A stretch of DNA of 64,000 nt from Pseudomicrostroma phylloplanum (Eukaryota > Basidiomycota > Exobasidiomycetes > Microstromatales), in the NCBI GenBank assembly GCA_039545275.1, contig BCHS01000005.1:558001-622000 (forward strand). Reading direction: 5' to 3'. The notes beneath the pieces were generated by a model, which was given only the letters and a program-made list of their open reading frames with translations, had not been told where the DNA came from and made no database searches. Made by a program: the position numbers and the translations under genes. How positions within the stretch are numbered: the first letter of the stretch is position 1; each line of letters begins with the position of its first letter. Positions 11,312-23,309 of this stretch are shown here, in pieces.

Positions 11312-11974
11312 GACCTGCCTAGAGTGAGGAGGGGGAGTGGCCGCCGCTACTGCCTTACGAGGAGAGGGATGCCGAGAGGGTGGTACCGCGGCGGATGGTA
11401 GACTGGTGATGAGAAGGAGTGGATGGATGTGCGGGTGTGTGTGTGGCTGCTGCCTGTGCCTGGGTGCGCCTGTTGCCGTGCGCAGGCAGAGTGATTGCCG
11501 GGTGCTGTGCGTGTGTGGCTGCCTGCGTTTGCTGCCTCGCCTGCCGGATGCGCTTCCCCGCGGAGTCACCGCACACACACACCCTTTCAGACAGGCTGAT
11601 ATCTTCCTGCGATCACCTCCGCACTCGCACATCTACAATCTACACCACCTTATCCTCGCACATATGGCATCGGACGATCGGGTGAGTAGACAGGAAAGGA
11701 CGTTGCCCACCTTGTCCCGTCCAGCTCCGGCGCGAAGGTCAGGCCGCTGGGTTCATCTGGCCCAGGCACCCAGGCCAACCCCCCGACAATCGCAGTCCCG
11801 TGACCCAGACGTCGGGGTGGAACATGGTCACCTGACCCACTACTTTGGGAGAGATAGGTGATCGGCGGGCACTACCGGCTTCTAGTCAGACGGCGACGTC
11901 TCAGCCGGAACCTCAAAAGCATCAGATCTGATATTATGCTTCCGCATCGTCGTCTCTTCGCTCAAAATTGACCA
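11312..11974. promoter_or_regulatory. Divergent promoter region HOS2 / NMA1
   Basis: 663 bp between two divergent starts. No gene recognised. An ATG near 11665 is followed after six codons by a GGGTGAGT donor-like site; a TGA at 11969-11971, in frame with the NMA1 start, prevents it from extending the NMA1 protein, so it would be a leader exon or upstream ORF. Confidence 0.45.
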
Positions 11975-13795
11975 ATGTTGCTGAACCATATCCGTCTCCT
12001 GGACGCCCTCTACTCCCCATACCAGTCTCCGGCTTCGGGCGCAGCTTCTCCTCTTCCTTCTGCATCGTCCTCTTCCCAACAAAGCTCAGCAGGCTCGGGA
12101 GCTCTTCCTCCTGGCCAGCCAGCTATGCGCATGACCGATTCCACTACCGGCCCAAATGGCCCTCCTCTCAAGTACGCAGCACTCAGCGTGGAGTCGTACC
12201 ACCTTGATAGCCCTCCTTTCACCGGTACAGCAGTTGGCGGAGCAAGGGAACAAGATAGAATGGACGCTGCAGTGAGGCTGCCTCTGGCCAACCAGCCGCA
12301 GGATGCTGCTCACCAGAGAAGTCCTTCGCAGAAGGGCGCTCGGCCCGATGTGCAAGAAGGGCCCTCTTCCTCCCGCCAACAACCGTCACAGATGAGGTCT
12401 GGACAGTCGGAGGCTTCATCAGGGGGCGCATGGGGAGACGTCGATGTGCCCTCTTGGAATCTGGATAGCAGCAGCAAGGCCAGTGGGGCTCTGCGTCCTC
12501 CACCTCCTCCGCAAAAAGCCTCTTCGAGAGCAGACGAGGGTCGGGGACGCCCTTTGCACACTCAGCTGACAGATGACCAGGACCATTCGGAGCGCATGAA
12601 TCAACATGAGCCCGACCAGGAGGTAGACGGGGATGGGACTGGATTTGTGCTTGGAGGCAGACAGGGACAGGAGATCGTGCCTGTGCAAAGTCAGCAAAAG
12701 GTGAGTGAGAAGGGTCAGAGGAGAGCTCCGACATCCTGACGGGCAAAGCTAAGAATCCTTGCATCTCCCTTCGACGATGTCAGTCCGACTACGTCTTCCC
12801 GACCCATCGCTTACCGCTTCGCATGCGAGACGAATCAAAGACTCCCCTCGTCATCGTCGCCTGCGGTTCCTTCTCCCCACCGACCTACCTCCACTTGAGA
12901 ATCTTCGAAATGGCAAAGGACCAAGTCATCGAGTCGGGCAAGTACGAGCTCCTCGCAGGGTACTATTCTCCCGTATCAGATCACTACCGTAAAGCCGGCC
13001 TGGCACCAGCTCGTCATCGAGTGAGAATGTGCGAATTGGCAGTAGAGAAGACGTCTACCTGGCTGATGGTGGATGCTTGGGAGAGTCTGCAGGACGAGTA
13101 TCAACGCACGGCTGTCGTGCTGGACCACTTTTACGACGAGATCAACGGTCCCATCCACCCTGCGACGAATGGGTCCGGTCACCCACAACCCGAAGGAGGC
13201 GTGTTACTCAAGGATGGCAGGAGGAGAAGAGTGAAGATCATGCTGCTCGCGGGAGGAGACTTGATCCAGTCCATGGGAGAGCCGGGCGTGTGGGCGGATG
13301 CCGACTTGCATCACATCTTGGGAAGATATGGGTGTATGATCGTCGAGAGGACGGGGGCGGACGTATGGTCCTTCCTCCTCTCGCATGACCTGCTCTGGGA
13401 GTACAGGCGGAACCTCAAGATTGTCAAGCAGACCATCTACAACGATATCAGCAGGTGAGTCGGCGAGCACGGACAGAGTGGAAGCTCGCAGGGCACTGAT
13501 TTCCCCTGAATCTCGATGTTACTGCTCCCTTCAGCTCGAAAGTGAGACTCTTCGTGAGAAGAGGTCAATCCATCAAGTACCTTTTGCCGAACTCGGTCAT
13601 CAAGTACATCGAGACACATCAGCTGGTGAGCGCCCACGCGCAGGGACGAAGCCTGCGAGGCGTCCGCGTGGAAGCAGATGATGATGAGACTCACACTGTG
13701 TTGTCTCCTTCCCGATCTCCCTCTGCACTCTACAGTATCGCCTGCCACCGAACGAGCATAAGTCCCTCCTAGATCCGGAAGACGAGAACTGGTAG
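11975..13795 (+). CDS. NMA1: Nicotinamide/nicotinate mononucleotide adenylyltransferase
   Basis: Four exons: 11975-12700, 12784-13454, 13535-13625, 13736-13795; introns 83, 80 and 110 nt; about 515 aa. It joins NMN or NaMN with ATP to make NAD or deamido-NAD, the step shared by de novo and salvage NAD synthesis. Seen: the Rossmann start VACGSFSPPTYLHLR, YYSPVSDHYRKAGLAPARHRVRMCELA, WESLQDEY, LLAGGDLIQSMGEPGVWAD and the C-terminal ISSSKVR plus LLPNSVIKYI, all aligned with yeast Nma1/Nma2. The first ~245 residues are a disordered S/P/Q-rich extension; yeast Nma1 also carries an unrelated disordered N-terminus. The start is fixed by a TGA at 11969-11971 in the same frame. Confidence 0.95.
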
Positions 13796-14620
13796 ATGGA
13801 CGATCAGTAAAGGGCCCCCCCTCCCCCGATCCCTGGCAGACTGGCAGAGCTGGGCTTCCTTTCGCCGTTCTATTCTATCTTATCTTAGCCTATGCACCAG
13901 TGGGCTTCACATCGTATCGCTCCCCCTCCACCGCTTGCTCCAATCTCGTCTCACTTTTCGTATAAACACTCTGGATACCTCTGTTCCTTTTCCCCTCCCC
14001 CCTTCATGGCTCCGCTTTGGACATACGGATGTACATACACTACTGTACTGAACTCTCACGCTCGGGTTCCCTCCCTCCCTCCCTCCCTCGCTCGGCCACC
14101 TGAGCTTTAGATGTTCCACTTGCAAAGCACAAAGTATGTTCTGCTTGTGTCCTTGGGGGTGTTGCTCGAGTCGGTGATGGTGATGGTGGTGCTTGCTTGC
14201 TTGCTTGACACCGTTGCTGCTTGTCATGTACGCGCGTCTTCTCTCACTCACACACATCCCCGGGGCAATCGATCGATCGAGTCAATCAAACGCAAGGGCA
14301 AGACGCATGTATGTATGGATATGTGTGTGAGTGAAACCTGAAAGTGGATAACATGACTCGTAAAGCAGTCGTATAGGACGCACGGACAAGGTGAAAGCTG
14401 GACAGGACAAGGACATGGGTGAGGGGAGGGGATTGAAATTGGGCGTGGCGCAGTATTTGGACAAGAATTGAAGAGGGAAGAGGAAGTAGGAAAAGGATAA
14501 CATGAGCTGAAGTGAGAGGGGAACAGTACGGTGCGTGCACTGTTCGTCTCTAATAGGGATTCCTGCAACGTTATGGACAGGCTCCCCCAGGCTGTCCCGG
14601 GCACGCCACACCGTGCCGCG
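13796..14620. other. Convergent 3' intergenic region
   Basis: Between the 3' ends of NMA1 (+) and the Pumilio gene (-). It contains simple repeats: CCCT repeats near 14080, GGTGAT and GCTT repeats near 14175-14205, and GATCGATCGA near 14270. No gene seen. Confidence 0.55.
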
Positions 14621-17600
14621 CTAGTACCCAGTCATGGCCACGTATCCTCCTCTCCCCATCCCTCCGCCTGCAGCGCTCGACCCGCCGCCGCCACCTTGTG
14701 GAGCAGGAGGCGTCTTTGCCGGCGAGCGCCCTCCCATCCTCATCGGCGTCGGCGAGCCAGTGTTGTACCCTCCCGTACTGGCGGGGGAAGAGGACATGCT
14801 GGGCCAGGGGTTAAAGGCATCTCGAAAGTGCTGGTCGTGCTGCTGAGCAAAGTGTCGATGGGGTGCTTGAGAAGGTGACTGGGATGAGTGCGCATAGCCG
14901 GTTGTGCTGTACTGCTGTTGCTGAGCTTGTTGCTGTGGTTGAGATCCGTAGCGAGGAGCTGTAGAGGGCGGGTAGCCTGTCAACCCATTGGCGATGCTGG
15001 ACATGCCGTGTGGAGGTGCGTGACTCGTAAGAGGAGAGGTGGCATGAGCAGTGGGGTACCCGGCTCGCACGACAGGCACACCACTACCAGAGTGCTGGGT
15101 ACCATTGCCATTGGCGAACATGTGTGAGCCACCACCACTGGGCTGGAACGGCAAGCCCAAGTCCTCGACGAGCTTCCTGTACGCAGGCACACTTGTCAAG
15201 CGATGCTCACGTACGATCCTCTTGACTTGCTCGCAGTAGCCGTCTCGCCTGCTCAGATCAATGTGAGGCGACTGCAGCACCTTCGTGATGAACTGGCTAC
15301 CGTGCACCTGATCCGTCAGGATTTCCTCCAGTGTGGCGTCATTGGGAGACTCGAAGAGGGTCTCCATGATCCTGGTCGCAGCCTCTGGCTCCGCATTCTG
15401 GTTCACTAAGCGCAACACGGTCAGTGACGCCAGCTTGTGAGTGCACAAGTGCGTCAAGTGAGGCATGAAGCGAGGCGCGAGCAGCCTGAAGCGACCGGGT
15501 AGCTCAGAAGCGTCCAGGAGCCATGTGAGAAGCAGAGAACCGTTGGGACTCGTCGCCAAAGGGACCGAATTGAGGATGATGGCAATGGCCACTCGCTTGC
15601 ACTGCAGCCTCGTCACCTTGGGACTCTCCAAGCAGGCCCTCATACTCCGGGCGCCAAAGCGACCCTGCGCAATCTCCCAGCAACGATCGGTCATGGCGTC
15701 AATGATGAAGTCCGAGCCTGTTCGTTGCTCTCCCGCTTCTGCAAAGGAACCATATGGCAAGAGACATTGCACCACGTAGTTGCCGAACTGATCGAGCAAG
15801 AGAGGCGGGATGTATGGTCGCAGGTGCTGAGCAATGAGCGACCTTTGCTCGGGAGTCTGAGCCATGTCGATGATCTTCTGTGCAGACCACGTGCCGTTCT
15901 TGTGGATGCCGATCATTGCCAAGTGAGGAGCGATGCGCTGCAGCAACGCAGTCTTGATTGGCTCGCTGCACTTCTCGAAGAACTTCTGAACAACCGTGTT
16001 GCCAATGTAGTCCGAAGCCAGGTCCACGATGGACTCGAGGAAGCTCGACGCAATATTGTCAATGTCCGCTTGAGAATACTGGCCGGACTCGATGCCCTTG
16101 CGCATGTCTCTCAGCTTTGTGGAGTCGAATCGCCTGGGATTGTTGATCTCGCTCACCAAGGGAATACTCGTGTAGTAAGTTGCGGGCGGTCGGAACTGTC
16201 TGACAGCAGCAAGATGACTCTCCTGTTCCTCATTTGAGTCTTGAGCCGACAGATGCTCCATCAGCAGCTGCAGGTCGGTGACCGAAGGTCTCGGCTGCAG
16301 CTCGGCAGGCAGAGGCACTCCACCCTTATCGCTGCTGGGTACGATGCTGTTGCTAGCGCTGAGACCAGAGTGAGAGGCTGAACGAGTGTGGGAGAGGGCC
16401 AGTGCTGAGACGCCTGGTGCTGCAGGCATGCCGCCGGCTAGATGCTGCTCATCGAGCAGATTCTGCTGCTGGGCATGCTTGTTACCGAGCAGGTCAGTGA
16501 CCAGAGGACTTCGGTAGTTGTCGAGATTGCCGGCTGTCGCCTGTCGCTCCGCAGGCACTGCGCTGGCGCCCTTTAGACGATCGAGAGATTCCACGGCACT
16601 GGCGTATCCTTCGCTCGATGGTTCGCCAGGGAATGCATCCTCAGCGGGTTTGCCAGGAACCTTCGCGAATCCTACTCGCACCGATCCCACCTCTGCGCCC
16701 AAGACATCGCGCCCGTTAAGCATCTTCCGAGCTCGAACAGCATCATCCACCCGTTCGAAGTTGATGAATCCGCAATTCTTGTGCGTCAGCACCCGAGCAC
16801 TCTCGATGGGCCCATAGGGCTGGAAGATGCTGAGCAAAGTGGCAGGTGTAGTGGTGCTGGGGATACTACCGATCCAGAGGGCGCGCGTAGGCAGACTCTC
16901 ATCCCGCTCTCCACCTCCCGGGGTGAGAGACGCACCATCGCTGGGACTGATAGGCCGGAACTTTCCGCCTCGTGGAGATGCAACGCCCGAGGCTGTATTG
17001 CTGTGCGCAGTCGAATCAGGAGCAGAATCGATCTTGCCAAATCCAATCCTGACGGTACCGTTGGGGCCCGTGCCGTTCGGCTTGATCTTTCCACCCAGGC
17101 GATGCAGGACATCCTCGCGCGCTCGCACAGCATCGGCCGTCTCCACGTAGTTGACAAATCCACACTCCTTCTCTGGTAGGAGACGAAGACTCTCAATAGC
17201 TCCATATGGCGCGAAGGCTTGCATGAGCTCTTGACCGGTCGTTGAGACGTCAAGGTTACCGATCCAGAGGCTTCTCGTAGGCTGCTGGTGGTTATGAGAG
17301 CGCGATGTCCCCGAAGCGGCTTGAAAGGATACAACGGGGACCTTCTCAGGGCTGCTCCTTTCACGAGCGTTAGAGTCTAGTCCCGTGGCCTTGACAGGCG
17401 AGCTACTGTTTGCGAATGGTCGAGGATAGAGCTGTTGGAAGCTCAAGTCGCCTTCCGAAGCAGGCGGTCCTGCTCCAGCTAGTCGCATCAACTCTTGCTC
17501 GGCCCTCATCCTTGAGGTTGCACCACTGGGAAGTGCCGCGACAGTCCCCGCTCTCAAACGGGTAGTGGCGGCGGATCGTGCGAATTCTTCTTGTTCGAGT

Positions 17601-19470
17601 GCTGCAGATGAAGGGGCAACGAGGACACCCGAAGCTGCAGCAACCTCGGCGAAGGCAACTGGGTCTAATTTGTGTTCCGCAGCCCAAGCATAGAGCGCCT
17701 CCTGAGTCACCACGTCAGAAAAGAAGCCTTGCGTCGAAGGAGATGGCGCCATCCCGTAGGCCGACCCATAGTCGGATGGATACGTCTGCTGCTGCTCTGT
17801 AGGTCGATATTGAGGAAGACCGCCTTCGTTACGAGCGAAAGCTGGCTGATTGCTGCCGGCATCGTTTAGCACGCTCAGCGAAGTAGCGCGGCCCCTGCCG
17901 CTCTGTCTCCCGCCTCCAGTCTCCATTGAAAGGCGCTGCTGCAGAGCATTGTTGGCCAGACCACCATGTTGAGCAAATGTCAACAGCGGAGAGACGGCAT
18001 CCTGTCCCGATCGTGCGTTGGACATCGGAACTGCCGACTCCTCATCAATGCTGTAGTTGCCGAAGATCTGATTCGGAGCAAAGCTGCTACTGCGACCCCT
18101 CGTGCTGCTGTCGAACTTCGGTCTAGCTGTTGCGGCGGCTAGGGTTGTCGCTCGATCACGGCCTGCGCTTGAAGATACACTAGAGGAGATACTGTAGCGA
18201 TTCGCACCGCCAGCGCCGCTGAGTCCCGAGATGCTCCCGCCTCCAACGCCAGGGTAGATCTCAGGTTCTGCAGCATTCGGCTCACTCAGACCCAGATTGT
18301 CCATCATGATCCTGTTCTGCTCTACGCTGTTCGCAGGAGCATCTGTGGCGTAAATTCTGTCAACCGCTCCCGAAGACGGGTTGGCAATGGTGGCCCCGCG
18401 CCCGCGAATCTCCTGCATTTGACGGCCGGTAAGCTGTGTACTCTGAGCTCGTGTCCTATCGGGCCAGCCAGATATGGGTGAAGAGAAGATGCTAGAAGCG
18501 AAGGGGTCTGAGCTAGTCAGACCAGAAGCAAGCGACGCAGTTCGCAGTCTTGCAGGCAGTTCAGCAGAGGTATCCGAAGGGGTGTCGGTGGCGTTTTGAG
18601 CCATCGATAGAGTCGAAGGTCCTGCGGTCTGCCTTCTGCCGAAGTTGCTAAGGCTAGATCCTGGGGCGATAGAGCCGACTGAGCTCAATCTCCTGGAATT
18701 ATTGTCTCCGAATGCTCCAGCGCCTCCGTCAACCGCTTCACCGGACATGAGAGGGCTGCTATTGCCAGACCTGCTGGTGGGTTGGAAGTCTGTGCCGAAT
18801 CTCTCCCGAGGGCGAGCTGGAAGAAGCTGCTCGCCTTGGCCAGACCAAGAGGACGGTAGCGTGCCCGCTCTGTCTCGTCCCTTTGTTGCTGGCTGTGATA
18901 GTGCGCCAATCGAGTGACGATTGCTCTGTGGTTGCTGAACAGGCCGGAGGATCTCGTTGAGAGATTCAAGAGTGAAAGAGACGGACTCTCTTAGAGCTGG
19001 GGGTCGGTAGTGACCGCCGGAGACTGAGCTGCGTGGAGAGACAGGAGCCACAACTGGGAGGTTGACTCCAGACTCTTCCTGAATCTGTCGAGCTCTGATC
19101 GGAGAGGACAGTACAGGATTGCAAGAGTAGGTCAAAGAACGTGCTTGTCAGTAACGAGCGCTGCTAACAACCTCTCTAGACTGTGTCGCTCACCTCTTTG
19201 AGAACGGGGGAAGCGCAGCAGGTTGAGAAGGTCCAGCGCTGGCATTGGTGTCTGAATCGAGAGGGAGGCAAAACCGGCAAGATAGAGGCGTTCAGCATCA
19301 AGGGCGATGGGAGTACTGCTTCCGAGGTGGATCTTACCTTGCTGAGAGGCTCGCCTCTCAAAGGCACTCGATGGCCTGCTGTTGTTGCCGGTGGCATTGC
19401 TGCTCTGCTTTTGCTGTTGTGACGCCTCCCCTCCCTGGCTGAATGACGTTGCTGCACCGGTGCCAGACAT
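14621..19470 (-). CDS. RRM-Pumilio RNA-binding protein (Jsn1/Puf2 type)
   Basis: Three exons: 19470-19338, 19251-19194 (58 nt) and 19094-14621; introns 86 and 99 nt; about 1554 aa. Family role: binds 3' UTRs of target mRNAs and controls their stability or localisation. Seen: a long Ser/Gly/Gln-rich N-terminal half with short motifs such as RAGTLPSSW; two RRMs (SLWIGNLDVS ~671-750 and ALWIGSIPST ~800-875) that each carry an octamer-like FVNYVE / FINFER; then Pumilio repeats (~1045-1380), with GNTVVQKFF, GTWSAQKII, FGNYVVQCLL, FGARSMRACLE and GSQFITKVL marking individual repeats; then a Gln/Pro/Ser/Gly-rich tail. This RRM-RRM-PUF order is the Jsn1/Puf2 arrangement. The first ATG of the large exon is ~120 codons in, so the two small upstream exons are needed; phases 1 and 2 join to give ...PPFSKR-ARQIQEE. 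Confidence 0.9.
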
Positions 19471-21595
19471 CCTGGTTGGTGCTCCTCTGCCACCTCTTGC
19501 ACGATCCCTCTGTGAGGTTTGAGAGACGGTCTGCACCGAGGACGAGGTCCTTGCACTCTGGTGTGAGGAGAATGAACAGGCTTGGCCCTGCGAACGAGAG
19601 GCCTCTGTTGCTGGGTTGTAGTGCCAGACGCTCTGCAGCGATTACCCCAGATGCGGGCTAGTTTCGATACACCAGAGACTCCAGAGTTGGCCGAGGCGAG
19701 TCAAATCGTCGAGCTAAAGCGAGCGTAGGGTGGCTGCAGGCTCCCTTTGTAAGGACGCAGAATCGATTAGAGAATGTGCTTCTTGGGACCTGCTACCAGA
19801 TGAAGCATGCAATGTCGAGGCTGATGAAGTATCTGAGCTGCAAAGTATCCCAGTCGAGTACTCGTACAGGAGGCCGGTGACGAGGATGATTATAGGTGAA
19901 CAAGGGCGATTAGTTTTGAGGAGCGCAATGAAAGCGGTAGAGGATGGGGGGACGCTAAAGGGAGAGAGGGTCGAGGAGGAGGCCCTTGCGATGCACCGCG
20001 AGTGGGACGCGCGAGATTCCTCGGGAGCAACTCTACTCCAGCTTTTTTGCCGAGGAGACCCTGAGAGTCGATCGATCCAGGGGACGCTTTTCCTCGCAGC
20101 AGGACGGGGGGAATTAGCAAGTTGATCGCGACAATTAGTGAATGAGAGGATGTGTATAGTCGTAGCTAATGGTACAGCACAGGCAATTGAATAAAGCAAG
20201 AGACAGCAGGACGATGATAATTCTCCCGATCGCATTCACCCCCGCCAGCCGAGTGTCACTCTCTCTCCCTCTAACCCCAGCAACATGCCGCCGACGGATG
20301 CCCCTCTGCGTGGTGATGCAAGCGCCGCAAAAAATGTCCCGCTCATGCTTATGCCATGTCGAAGACCACCTGTCAAGCCTCACCGTGTGGTTGTGGTCCA
20401 TCTCACCCAGTGCGGCGTCGTGGTGTGGTGGATCCGGCACCCAACACAGTGGGAAATCCTCGAGGCGTCGGCGGCGTCGTCCGTCTGTCCCTCTGCTGGA
20501 CGCAGGCACGATGCGCCTCTGCTGCCACCCCACGCCTCGTCTGCCACGCCACGCCACGCCTACGCCCCCGCCAAGGCCAAGGCGTCGACGGAAACAGATT
20601 TAGACTCCCTTCCGGCCATGCGCCCGGACAGAGAGAGCATCTACCCTCGACCTCGGCCTGCTGCTGTACCAGCCAGCCAGTCAGCCAGTCGCGGATGAAT
20701 GCGGTCGGCGGGGGGGTAATCTTCGGCATCTCCCACGCGACTGGCTGGCTGGGGGAAGCCAGGCAGACAGATGGACAAGATGGATGAATGGATGGATCGC
20801 ATCGGCACCAACACCAGCACCAGCGCGGGCACAAGTGAGCACGGCCGGACGGGGTGGGCCTCGCCTCGGCGCCAGCGACTGAACTAGAGGCCAAAGCGCA
20901 GAGGCCGGCAGACAGACAGACGCGTCGAAGAGCAGTGACGAGACGAGAAGTCGCGGCCTGACATCTCGTCGAGGACTGGACCATCGGACATCACCGCGAC
21001 CGCACTAGCCTCATTGGCCCAGCGGCCAGATGTCAACGTGTGTTACGAGACGATCGCCAGCTCAGAGCAGCGAGCCAAAGGCGTGCAAAGCAGAGGTCGG
21101 ACAATGACAATGTGTGTTCGTTCGTGTTCAAGATTGACAAATGACGGAGGAAGATTACGTGCTAGACTGGACAAGATCAGATGCTGCGAGGGAATGTGAG
21201 GCGCGAGTTACACGCTGACTGACGGTTGGACGGCTGACTATGGGAAGTGCTTTAGGGGGCTCATCTAGAGGCAGACTGCTACTGAGGTCTCCGTGACCAG
21301 TGAATTCTACAACAAGTCTCCCGGCGAGGTCTATTACCACCCTGGAGGGCTCAGGGTAGTCGTTGAAAAGAGATCTAGAACCTGCTAGGGGTGATAGTCC
21401 AGTGAGATGCGTATTTTTGGAGTAGGTTTGTTGATCGAGTAGAGCAAAGGGCAAATTAAGACCTGAACATCAGTAAAGAGCGACCAGGATTGCAAAAAGA
21501 GAGGATGAAGAGGGATGAAGAGGGGTGAGAAGAGCGTCGAAGAAGGAAGAGCAAGATCGAGCAAAAGTTCCGTTGATCCTCTGTAAGAGCGCTAC
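19471..21595. promoter_or_regulatory. 2.1-kb gene-poor interval upstream of the RRM-Pumilio gene
   Basis: This is the longest interval without a recognisable gene. Open frames of 130-190 codons occur on both strands (for example 19730-20125 plus, 20403-20984 minus) but their products are compositionally biased and overlap each other, so I do not call them. Probably the promoter and leader of the Pumilio gene on one side and the 3' UTR of the methyltransferase on the other. Confidence 0.4.
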
Positions 21596-22804
<1,209 letters not shown>

Positions 22805-23309
22805 TTTAAGGGGTGGTATACAGAGGGGAGGCGAGGGCAAAAGGGTGGTGTGAAAGGGGAGTTGGGTACCGAGTGCGGACTAGGGCGAACGGAAGAAGGT
22901 CTCACCACCACGGACAGGTTTTTTGCTCAGGCCAGGCCAGACCGGACCGAGGCGCACTGCGCGGCCGTCAAAACTTCTCCTCAGCAACGCTCCCTGGCTG
23001 CTTCCACCAACCAGTAGACCAGGCAAGTAACACTTCGGCCTCAACGTCTTCTACAACCAAAGGATCTGGTTCACGCTGGAGCGAGCAAAAAGTACTTTCC
23101 ATGATAAGATAAAATTCCTGGATGCGTGGAAAGATGAGACATAAGCACATGCGAGAAAAGGAAAGGGGGGAATACGACAAGTGGAGCGAATGGAAGGACT
23201 GGGGTATGGGTTCATCGCGGGGCCAGAAGTGAAGGACAGCGGAACCGTGAGAGGAACAAATGGGGTAGTCCAACCTCTAGACGAAACGTGCGACAAGTGC
23301 AAAAACCGA
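22805..23309. promoter_or_regulatory. Intergenic: HMT1 promoter and HAM1-like 3' UTR
   Basis: 505 bp between two minus-strand genes; no gene seen. Confidence 0.45.

Noticed and set aside
19714..20235. Opposed 131- and 173-codon frames upstream of the Pumilio gene
   Set aside because: They overlap on opposite strands and neither has recognisable motifs or splice partners.
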